Assembly (NCBI GenBank): GCA_964036045.1
Contig: OZ038384.1
Location: 54,905,355 to 54,969,354 of the forward strand
Direction of reading: 5' to 3'
Source of the DNA: Eutreptiella sp. 'Long Island Sound 2002'
Lineage: Eukaryota > Euglenozoa > Euglenophyceae > Eutreptiales > Eutreptiaceae
Length of the DNA: 64,000 bases
In this document: in pieces, positions 54,801 to 64,000 of the stretch
How the letters are laid out: each line of letters begins with the position of its first letter
How positions within the stretch are numbered: position 1 is the first letter of the stretch
The notes under the pieces: generated by a model
What the model saw: only the letters and a program-made list of their open reading frames with translations
Databases searched by the model: none
Told to the model about the DNA's origin: nothing
Translations under genes and position numbers: made by a program

Positions 54801-57800
54801 ATGCACGTGCAGTACGGAGTGTGCGGGCAGTTCATGGTGCCCTCTGCGTAATTCGCCACGCATGCTGGCAATACGTGGGTGGACAGGGTACTCCGGGCGA
54901 TGGGGACGTTGCGCGTAGGACTTCTCATGCCATCGTCCGTGTACTCGTGTGTACACGCCCATCTGCCGCAAGTGCAGTGGGCGGGGCGGAAGTGGGTGTC
55001 CCAATCCTATTCCTTCAAGGGTAGGGACATGTGCGTTCTCTCGGGGCCCCGCACAGATGCGACGGTACAGTCCCTGACTGATCCCGCAAATGACCTCCTG
55101 CATGCGCGGCTCCCCTGTCCTGCGCCTGGGCACTTGGCTGTCCAGCTTCGGGAGTGCCATGAGGACCACCTGCACCTTCCGCACGCAGGAGTAGGGCCCC
55201 ATCAGCTGGACCACGTGTGGTTCACGGGGCTCCGCGACGTCTTCCGGCCGCAGCTGCCAGGTCCGTTGACTCATCGGCTAATACACCCAGTGCGCCGAAA
55301 GAAGGCCAGCAAACGCAATAGACAGTCCACTGCGGGGGACGTGTATGTGGTGGGCGGATACAGGGAGGAAGGATGGGACCCAGCCAACCCGGGGCTGTCC
55401 ATGCCGTTCGTCCCGCTAGCCGCCCTCCTGTTCCTATTGGGGGACGTCTTTGAGGGCTACCAGCAGCAAGACGATCCGGCGTCCGTCCCCCTACTCACTC
55501 CTCACGCCGGGGGCGGCATACGCCCGCCACCACTGTGGGTTGTGCACGGGCGGCCAGCGTTTTCGAGGGCATGCGCGGCGGTGCACGGGTGCAGCGAGTG
55601 GGCAATTGTCCTTCTGCTGCCAGCAGGCCCTATCCCGGATCCGGATGAGTACTCGGTCCCGGAAGTGGTCCGGATGTCCAACGTGCCACACGATCCGCAC
55701 GTCGCCGTCACGTCGTTGCGTGATGGCGGCGCAGTGGAGCAGGGGTCTGTGGTGTTATACCAGCCCTCCTGCTCCGCAACGGTTTGGGGGGCGGAGTACA
55801 CCACCGCCCTGGACACCATAAAGTCAGTCTGCGGATGTGACCTGGCCTGGAGACCACATGCGGTATATCGGCCGAAGGTAGTCCTGTCCCCGGAGCTCAC
55901 GGCCTCCAGTGCGGCGTCCCTAGGAAAAGTGGTACAGAGCCCCCACTCCGACGTGGCGTGGCTGGAGCCCCAACGGTACTGCTGGGTGCCGGTGGCGACT
56001 AAAGTCACATCGTCTGACGCGTCGCCCCAGGGAGACGACGCCACAAACGTGGCGGTGGCCAGCCACGGAATCCCCACGTGGACGGGTGCCATCTATGGCA
56101 CGGTCCCGGAGGCAGAGATCATCGGCGCGGCGGCGTACTTGATGCACACGCCCCCGTCAGCGTGCACGGTACACGTGGTGGATGCGTCCGTCATAGGAGC
56201 GCATCTCCGCAGGGCGCAGGAGGCCCTGTACCGTGGCATCAAGGGGCCAACATCACATCTGGTCAATCAGCACGCACTGAGCTGGATAGTAGAGGGACTG
56301 CGGCGGCTGCCGCGCCGAGTTGGGGGGCCGCACCACTGGGTGGTGAGGCAGAGCTCGCACTTGGCGGCGGTCCCGCTCGAGGCGCCGGACTCTGCCGCGG
56401 CCAGTGCAATGGCCCCGCCTGTCCATCTCGTCCTGCCAAAGGAGCACGCCATCCTCTTGGTGCCGGGGGATAATGGAGAGCTCGAGCCGCGTGTGCCATC
56501 CATGCAAGCCCTTCAGCAAGTCCGGGAGATGGAGTGGCGTTCGCTAGCGGCACGCACCGGGGCGCACACGCCACTGGCTGGCGCCTGCGAGGCGATGCCC
56601 CTGGGAGCTGTGCACCACGGCCCAACGCACAGAAATATGCTGCGGGCACGTGACGGTCGCTTGTCCACAATGCGGGTCATGCGACGGTGGAGACAGAAGC
56701 TCACGCGTGTGGCAATACCGGCCCACCCCTGTATCTTCTGTGGGGGGCCGGAGGAGGACATTGGCCACATGCGCCTACTACGTGCGCGGGACGAGGAGGT
56801 GGCTGGGCTCCTGTGCAGGCGTGTGGAGGAGTTCACGGCGGAGCTACCCCTGACAGACAGGGCGGTGGAGTTCGTGGCGTGGAGGAAACACGGCTGCAGG
56901 TGGACTGAATCCCTGATGGCGGGTGTCGTCCCCGGGGACCTGAAGCGGCTGTTCGCTGCGGTGCGAGCGGCGTCGTCCCGGGGCCCTGCCAAGGCCAGGC
57001 TCTTTGTGGAGGACATGGTCCAGACTGGGGAAGATGTGTATGCCCGCAGGAACCATCGGCTCACCCAGATCATGCAGCTGCCGATGCAAGATCGAAGGAG
57101 GGCGGTATACGCGTTCCTGCGAGGTGACACACCCTTCTGCCCGCCGGCAGGGAGGATCCAGCAGCGTCCGCCGTGGAACCCGTTTGCCGGCCTCCCCGGC
57201 GACCTGCGGGCAACCTTTCAGAGGGCACCGCTGCACGCACTGCTGGTGTCACGGTCGTGCATCGCGCATGAAGAGGCCATGTCCTTGTTCCCTCACTGGA
57301 TGGCGGCGGTGGCGCAGGCCTTCGACCGGTGGATCGGTTCCTGGGTGGCGCGGGACATCACGACATTCAGGGAGTGGTCCCGCATGGTGTCGGCGCAATC
57401 ATGGGCCCAGGTGCGTGGTACCAAGGTGAGAAGCCCTGACGGCCAGAGTGATCCCTGGCTCCAGGTGTACGCCAACCATCCAGCTGTGGGGAACGTCATG
57501 GGTTGGCCTCGCGAGGTGCTGCCGGTCCTTGAGCAACCTCTGTGCAGTCTCCCAATCCTAGCGGTGGCTGTCGTACTTGACGTGGGTACGTTGTGGCTGT
57601 ATGACCGACAGCTGCGACGAGCCATACCAGCGGTCACGGAGCAGCGGTCCATGGCAGTGTTAGTGAGCTCCAAGCAGCTGGCACGGGTACAGGGCGACGA
57701 CGCGCAGGGCCACGTCACGGAGGCCATGTTCTCTCTGCCAGAGGGGGACCACCACGTGGCTGCCGATGCCCGTCACACCCTTGACACCTTGGGCCTCGAG

Positions 57801-58181
57801 GCGGTCATTGAGGCTCGGGCGGGAGGACAACGCTTGGTTCTGGCTTCCGCCAGGGGCCCGGAGCAGGACGGGGTCGATGTCATCGGGGAGGTCTTACGGG
57901 ACTACGGTTGGGAGCTCCTGGCGCATGGCACACGCAGCCCCAAAGTTGCGCGGTGGCCCCGGCTGCTTGAGAGCCTGCCGGTGATGCCCGACGGGCGACC
58001 GATACTCCGCCCGGTGTCCACGTGGGAGGAAGCGAGGCGCAGCCTCCTCAGTTGTGCCACAGCACGCACGCTGGCGGGTGCTTTGCTCGGACTCCAGGAC
58101 GCGTGCTGCGATGTGTGGCAGGACCTGTGGTCGCAGTGTTGTGATGGTAGCTGCGTTCCGTCGCGGTCTGTGCTTCCGTAG
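51844..58181 (+). pseudogene. LINE copy 2 ORF2: APE endonuclease, RT, RNase H, knuckle, long tail
   Basis: About 2,110 codons if the lesions are ignored. Endonuclease: MSWNVQGAMRGDGVPVAPGM (51844), VLLGGDFNVWLES (52326), then a frame change near 52470, then SLGSDHGPVVLDI (52560). RT: DKAPGSN (53501), EYRPIAL (53680), FDVSKAFDTAPHGAL (53884), GLRQGSAESA (54055) and catalytic YCDD (54180-54191). A single TAA (54849-54851) interrupts the frame, which continues in the same phase. RNase H at about 55985-56420 has SSDAS, AEIIGA, VVDAS and a final Asp in EAPDSAA. A zinc knuckle CIFCGGPEEDIGH follows (56730), but its last Cys position is Arg (HMRLLR). The final 460 codons have no recognised domain. 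The YCDD box is an uncommon variant, also present in copy 1. Confidence 0.88.
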
Positions 58182-60511
58182 CGATGCCACGGGTGCACGG
58201 AAACGGTGTCAGTTTGGGTTCATCAGTGTGCCTCCGTCCCACTATGCGGGGCATGTAAGGAGCATGCCGATAGGGGGTGGCCTAAGGCGAGGTGGGCACT
58301 GCGGCACTCTGGACAGATGTCCTCAAGTGCCTGGAAGACTATCCAGGGTGGCCTGAAGAGCGTCCGAGTGGAAGGGGTACGGTGCCCTGGAGCACCGTCT
58401 GCGGCCCTGCGCCTGATGCTGTGGTGGGCGGCTCTGGAGGGCGACTCACGGATACTCTGGCTGTGGCATCACGGAGGAAATGGTGACGGCGTGGTGGGGG
58501 CTGGGGGTGCAGATTGATGGGGTTAGGAATTGTGGGTGCACCTGCTACCGTCCCTACGCTGGACGCAGCGGAGGGGGTAGCGCCTGAGAAGCAGTGCCTT
58601 CATGGCCTGATTGTGCGGTACTGGCAGACGGCGTATGACGGCCAACGCGATGTGACAGGTCGTGCCGGCCTGATGGTGAGCCGTACTGCCCCCGTGCATG
58701 AGGGTCAGACAGGGATGCTTCACCCGCCTGCCCCGGGTCGCCGCATACAACAGTGAGGTGTCATGGGTCGTCCCGACAAGGGTAATAAGGCCCAAACCCC
58801 TGTAGGGTATTCCCATGGCACCGGGGTCTCTACTGGCGGCCCGGCTACGGCACTATTGGGAGTGGTTGCCCGGGATACACCGGGGGTGCACGGAGTTGTC
58901 TGGGGGTTACGGCGTTACGGCGCCCCCTAGGAGTGTTACACGGGGTTGCGGGGACAGCCTGCAGGCCCCAGGGGCGGCGACGAGGCCAAGATGTGTGCGT
59001 AGAAGGATATGACAGCGAGGTCGTCAGGGGGATGGTATGGCGGGCATCCTGGACACGGCGTGGCAGCCTGGGAGGGGCACTCACGGAGGACACGTGGAGT
59101 TCAAGGTGACGGTGTACTGGCGTCTTGGGGGTATACGCGGCGGTACTGGGGTCTGTACGGTGGGGGTACGCGGCGGTACTGGAGAACCGTACAGTGGGGG
59201 AGCTGCAGGGATGCATGGCAGTACTGGGGTGTCCCCCTGACCCCTCTAACAACTCAGGGGGCGCGTAGGGTTATCCCCTGGCCCCGTTAACAAACTAGAG
59301 GGACCGTGCCTGCGGGCATGTACATAGTCTAACCTCTGACCTTGGCCTTGTGGTTGCGGTGGTGCGTGTCGTGGCGGCTCGCGGGTGGCATCGGCGTGGC
59401 AACAGCGGTACCGCGTGGCGTCGTAGCGAAGAGTATGCGGTCGCCTCACCACTGTGACGGCTTACCCCTGGGGGGCGCCAGTCCGGCCGCCTAGAGGCAA
59501 GGGAGGAGAAGGAGCGGCATGCTGAGTGGTCCGGGGGGTGACGCGCGGGCCAATGCTATAAGTAGGCTCGCCACGTCGTCGGTGGGGGCCGAACCTGCGG
59601 CCTGGCCGCTGCTGTGGCGGAAGAGGCGCAACCACGGGAGCTGGCCAATTAGTGCAGGTAAGGGTCAAGGCTACGGCACCCACCAGCCCGAATCCCAGCC
59701 AGCGATATTCACGGGTTGTGCCACTCCCGTCGCGTGGCGGCCGGCATCCCCCCTTGTAGACCCTCAAGTTATATTATACGTGGGAAAGAGGATGCCTCGA
59801 AGCTGATTGGGTGCTGGCCCCTGACATGGAGTGCCGGCATGGTATATATTTGGGGTGTGGGAGCAGCTTAGGGCCACGGGGACGTGGAATTGATACCGTG
59901 TTTCTGTACAATACTAGGGGGCTGGTGCGGTGGGTCGGCGGCGTACATTGTGGGGACATGGGGGCGATGAAAGCTGAGGGCCAGGCTGGGCTGGAGCCTC
60001 CCAAAAATCCTGGCTATGCACATACGGGCTATTGCGTGCTGGCAGAGGGATACGTGGAGGCAGGGGTGGTGGGCAATTACGAGTACGCAGCTGGCAATGG
60101 ATTCCGTGGGGTCGCGGGTGATGGAAGTCTCCACGGTGGCGGGGGTACGCGAACGACGGAGGGTCAGCTCTCGCTTCGCCGCATGCGTGCTGCTTTGTTC
60201 CTTGATTGCCGCTTTGCGACGGACAGAGAAGCCCTTGCTTTCTACTTGTTGCGATGCTGCTGCGTTGCTGTGCCTTGCCCCCATACCCCCGGCGAACAAA
60301 CGGGCCAGCGTCCGTCGCCGTTGCTAATGCTAACGCTATGCAGTTGCCACTGCCCCCAAAGCCTGGTTGACCGGTATCCCCGGTCCTCTGGGTCCTCCGT
60401 CATGCTGTGGGCCACCTCAGGCAGCCCTGGGACCCACGGGATCAAGCGGGGCAGGAACCACCTGTCGGCGCGAGATGCCCGGTAACTCCAGTAGACGGCA
60501 TGATAAGTGGG
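58182..60511 (+). other. 3' region of LINE copy 2, non-coding
   Basis: GC-rich, with no recognisable protein. A small tandem duplication around GGGGGTA.ACGCGGCGGTACTGG lies at 59130-59190. The open frame 59811-60485 has no family features. Its membership in the LINE is inferred from continuous composition and the TATGAC tail at its end. Confidence 0.5.
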
Positions 60512-60534
60512 TATGACTATGACTATGACTATGA

Positions 60535-60571
<37 letters not shown>
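60512..60571 (+). repeat. (TATGAC)4 followed by (TA)n
   Basis: Four TATGAC units (60512-60535) are a candidate 3' tail of the LINE. TA dinucleotides (60537-60571) with one TACATA then border the F1 element. Confidence 0.93.
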
Positions 60572-60573
<2 letters not shown>

Positions 60574-61767
60574 TTACTACACCCCTCTCCCCTTAAATCT
60601 AGCTAACAAGCAAGCAAGCAAGCAACACCAACAACAACACGTCTCCTTGCCGTTTTGGCCATTGCTCCGTCCCAACGCTTCGGATCATTTGCCAATGTAG
60701 CCATCTTGGAGCCTAGGTGGTGGCCTTGCCAAATCCAAGTTTTGAGCCAAAAACTCACCGGTGGCGGCCCGGGGCGGTGGCGCCAAGTCGGGAGGTGCCC
60801 TCCCAAATCTGCGCAGTTTTGGGCCAAAAACAGCCATTTTTCGCCCAAAACAGCCCTAGTAAGGGTTCAAAACAACCAAACGAAGGCAAACGGCTGCTAC
60901 ACTCAACGTGCGGCTTGACTTTCTCGTGACCAACGGACCTTTGGTGCCCTCTAAAACCACGATATGTCTGAGAAACGGCCCAAAAAGGCGCCAAAAAGCC
61001 CCACAAACTGCGCAATGTGCACCAGCACCCCGAAACCAAGAACGGGCCGTATCTTGGGCTATGTGGCTCAAAAACGAATTCCGAGGGCACCTAGTCCACC
61101 CGCAACCCCCCACTTTTTATGGTTTCCAAGCCTCAGAATGGCCCAACGAGACACGTAGACCCCCGTACCACTGGTCACTTGGTGCACCCGGAGGGCCGGC
61201 CAGCCCAGTCACAATGGGGGCCAACGGTGGGTCCACCAGGGTCCCCAGGGCGAAAAAAATCCTTTTTTCCAAAAATGTTCCTAGACCACTTGGGATGCTC
61301 AAACAAGTGTTTTTAGGCCGTTTTGAGCCCGTGGTGGCGCGTTTTGGGCCATGGAAAATCCCAAAATGCCTTGAAAATGGGCCGTTTTGAGACCAACAAT
61401 GGGTCCAAAATGGGTCAAAAACGCATTTTTCCAAAAATGATCCTGGACCATTTATGATGCTCAAACAAGTGTTTTTAGCCCGTTTTGAGCCCGTGGTGGC
61501 GCGTTTTGGGCCACGGAAAATCTGAAAATGCCTTGAAAATGGGCCGTTTTGGAACCAAAAAGGGGTCAAAAATGGGTCAAAAACGCATTTTCCTAAAAGT
61601 GATCCCGGACCATTTGGGATGTTCAAACAAGTGTTTTTAGCCCGTTTTGACATTTTGACCGAGTTTAGCCCGTTCCACCACATGTATGCACCACTTTGTG
61701 CCCTTCGCACGTACCTTAGAGCCGTGTGGTGGAGCCACCTAGAGTTGGGAGAGGGGTGTAGATTGGA

Positions 61768-61770
<3 letters not shown>
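60572..61770 (-). mobile_element. F1 element, complete copy in (TA)n
   Basis: Both ends are intact: CTACACCCCTCTCCC at 60577-60591 and its inverse GGGAGAGGGGTGTAG at 61747-61761, with TA arrays outside. It is about 1.2 kb and non-coding. It contains a CAAG/CAA triplet run near the left end, a TGGCGGCCCGGGGC block and a 162-bp internal module repeated about 2.3 times (TCAAACAAGTGTTTTTAG at 61299, 61461 and 61623). It is opposite in orientation to the copies at 47284-48693 and the same as subfamily B at 19.8-26.7 kb. Confidence 0.9.

Positions 61771-61851
<81 letters not shown>
61771..61851 (+). repeat. (TA)n microsatellite
   Basis: TA array with one TATCTA interruption, between the F1 element and the satellite. 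Confidence 0.97.
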
Positions 61852-61853
<2 letters not shown>

Positions 61854-64000
61854 CTGCGCCCCTGCGCAGCCCCACGCTACTGCACCCCTGCGCGGCCCCA
61901 CGCTGCCCTCCAGCGCAGCCCCACGCTACGCCCCTGCGCAGCCCCATGCTGCGCCCCTGCGCAGCGCCGCACTGCGCCCCTGTAAAGCCACACGCTACAC
62001 CCCAGCACACCCCCATGCCGCTACGCCCCTACACAGCCCCCCCACCACTGCGCCGCCCCACACAGCTGCTCCGCGCAGCCCCAGGCTGCTGCGCCCCTGC
62101 GCAGCCCCACGCTGCTGCACCCCTGCGCAGCCCCACGCTGCTGCACCCCTGCGCAGCCCCACGCTGCCCTCCAGCGCAGCCCCGCGCTGCTGCGCGCCTG
62201 CGCAGCCCCACGCTGCGCCCCTGCAAAGCCCCATATTACACCTTCGCGCAACGCACAACCCAAGCGCAACCCCACGCCGCGCCCCTACGCAGCCCCGCGC
62301 TGCTGCGCCCCTGCGTAGCCCCACGCTGCACTCCAGCGCAGCCCCACGCTGCTGCGCCCCTGCGCAGCCCCACGCTGCTGCGCCCCTGCGCAGCCCCACG
62401 CTGCTCCAGCGCAGCCCCACGTTGCACTCCAGAGCAGCCCCACGCTGCTGCGCCCCTACGCAGCCCCACGCTGCTGCGCCCCTACGCAGCCCCACGCTGC
62501 TGCGCCCCTACGCAGCCCCACGCTGCTGCGCCCCTACGCAGCCCCACGCTGCTGCGCCCCTGCACAGCCCTGGCTGCCGCGCCCGTGCGCAGCCCCACGC
62601 TACTGAGCCCCTGCCCAGCCCCAGGTTGCTGCGCCCCTGCGCAGCCCCACGCTGCCCTCTAGCGCAGCCCCACGCTGCTGCTCCCCTGCACAGCCCCACG
62701 CTGCTTCGCCCCTGCGCAGCCCCACGCTGCCCTCCAGCGCAGCCCCCACGCTGCTGCGCCCCTGCACAGCCCCAGAATGCTGCGCCCACGCTGCTACGCC
62801 CCTGCACAGCCCCACGCTGCTGCGCCCGTGCACAGCCCTGGCTGCCGCGCCCCTGCGCAGCCCCACGCTACTGCGCCCCTGCCCAGCCCCGGGCTGTTGC
62901 GCCCTTGGCGAGCCCCACGCTGTTGCGCCCAGGCGCAACCCCGCGCTGCGCCCTTGCGCCGCCCCAAACCGTTGCGCCCCTACGCAGCCCCACGCCGCGC
63001 CCCTACGCAGCCCCACGCTGCGGCGCCCTTGCACGGCCCCATGCCGCGCCCCGGCGCGGCCCACCGCTGCTACGCCCCTACGCAGCCCCACGCTGCTGCG
63101 CCCCTGCGCGGCCCCGCGCCGCGCCCCTGCACGGCCCCATGCCGCGCCCATACGCGGCCCCACGCTGCACTCCTGCGCGGCCCCGCGCTGCGCCCCTGCC
63201 CAGCCCCGCGCTGGGCCCCTGCACAGCCCCACGCGGCTGCTCCCCTGCGCGGCCCCATGCTGCTGCGCCCCTGCGCAACCCCGCGCTTCGCATCTGCGCA
63301 GCCCCACGCTGCGCCCCTGCGCGGCCCCGCACTGCGCCCCTGCGCAGCCCCACACTGCTGCGCCCCTGCGCCGCACCACGCTGCGCCCCTACGCAGCCCC
63401 ACGCTGCGGCGCCCCTTCACGGCCCCATACCAAGCCCCTGCGCAGCCCCACGCTGCGCCCCTGCGCAGCCCCACGCTGCTGCGCCCCTGCGCGGCCCCGC
63501 GCCGCGCCCCTGCACGGCCCCTTGCCTCGCCTCCGCGCGGCCCCATGCTGCGCCCCTGCGCAGCCCAACACTGCTGCGCCCCTACGCAGCCCCCCGCTGC
63601 GCCCCATTCGCGGCCTCACGCTGCGCCCCGGCGCAGCTCCGCGCTGCTACGCTCCTGCGGAGCCCCACACTGCTGCGCCCCTGCGCGGCCCCGCGCCGCG
63701 CCCCTTCACGGCCCCATGCCACGCCCATACGCGGCCCCACGCTGCACTCCTGCGCAGCCCCACGTTGCGCCCCGACACTACTGCGCCCCTGCGCCGCCCC
63801 ACACTGCTGCGCCCCTCCGTAGCCCCACACTGCTGCGCCCCTGCGCAGCCCCATGCTGCTGCGCCCCTTCACGGCCCCATGCCGCGCCCCGGCGCAGCCC
63901 CACGTTGCTGCGCCCCTGCGCAGCCCCACGCTGCGCCCCTGCGCAGCCCCACGCTGCTGCGCCCCTACACGGCCCCACGCTGCGCCCCTGCGCAGCCCCA
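61852..64000 (+). repeat. GC-rich satellite, mixed 26- and 23-bp units
   Basis: The basic unit is CTGCTGCGCCCCTGCGCAG plus CCCCACG (26 bp). A 23-bp variant lacks one CTG, and occasional 24-25-bp forms occur. At least 80 units run to the window end, so the full length is unknown. Each unit has a CTGCGC...GCGCAG inverted repeat able to form a hairpin. Several frames are open for hundreds of codons only because the unit lacks stop codons, and I do not regard them as genes. Confidence 0.95.

Larger units (their letters stand above)
51343..60536 (+). mobile_element. GC-rich LINE family, copy 2 (5'-truncated)
   Basis: The 5' end lies within ORF1 and starts directly after (TA)n. ORF1 remnant, ORF2 with endonuclease, RT, RNase H and a long C-terminal part, then a long GC-rich 3' region follow. 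It ends in four TATGAC units (60512-60535), which look like the short-repeat tail many LINEs carry, and again meets (TA)n. Only two or three lesions interrupt ORF2, so it is relatively young. The extent of the 3' region is inferred, as copy 1 lacks it. Confidence 0.8.

Noticed and set aside
59811-60485. 224-codon frame in the 3' region of LINE copy 2
   Set aside because: It has no recognisable domain and is high in GC. Composition drifts along its length and there is no second copy to test conservation.
61619-63822. Open frames of 347 and 466 codons, Ala/Pro/Cys/Arg-rich, plus many on the minus strand
   Set aside because: They are made by a stop-free satellite unit of 23-26 bp. Frames shift from unit to unit and no non-repetitive protein sequence is present.

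Overview
The window looks like nuclear DNA from a large, repeat-rich eukaryotic genome. The evidence is spliceable GT-AG exons separated by kilobases, a chromodomain Ty3 retrotransposon, several non-LTR (LINE-type) retrotransposons with APE endonuclease, reverse transcriptase and RNase H, interstitial TTAGGG repeats, long (TA)n microsatellites and very many G/C homopolymer runs of 9 bases or more. An alga or other protist of the green or a related lineage is plausible. I do not assign a species, because nothing here is diagnostic without a database search.

Layout. 1-2.6 kb: the end of an acidic/lysine-rich exon and an unrecognised multi-exon gene (possibly transposon-encoded). 2.8-9.5 kb: a decayed Ty3/gypsy chromovirus with an extra DIRS/Dam-methyltransferase-like domain between protease and reverse transcriptase. 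9.5-19 kb: mostly gene-free, with short repeats and an old copy of a dispersed non-coding repeat family (here F1). 19.2-23.7 kb, minus strand: a two-exon gene for an unknown membrane protein whose 3.5-kb intron holds two tandem F1 copies. 24.7-26.7 kb: another F1 copy, split by an insertion that carries the end of a DDE transposase. 27-30.8 kb: decayed coding sequence and a LIM-domain exon. 30.8-34.3 kb: a fresh-looking 5'-truncated LINE with perfect 17-bp target-site duplications and a 1060-codon open frame. 34.3-37.3 kb: a TIR element, the last exon of a PEMT-like phospholipid methyltransferase and a LINE endonuclease scrap. 37.3-41.6 kb: a broken LINE on the minus strand.

42.9-60.5 kb holds two copies of one GC-rich LINE family arranged head to head. 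Between their 5' ends (47.2-51.3 kb) lies a chain of (TA)n microsatellites with five insertions belonging to four different terminal-inverted-repeat families, each bordered by TA. 60.5-61.8 kb is a complete F1 element, again within (TA)n, and 61.85-64 kb is a GC-rich satellite that runs off the window.

Interpretation. Host coding DNA is only a few exons. The rest is layered mobile DNA. The most unusual structure is the repeated use of TA microsatellites as insertion sites by unrelated TIR families, and possibly by the GC-rich LINE family. A related F1 subfamily is bordered by TTAGGG repeats instead.
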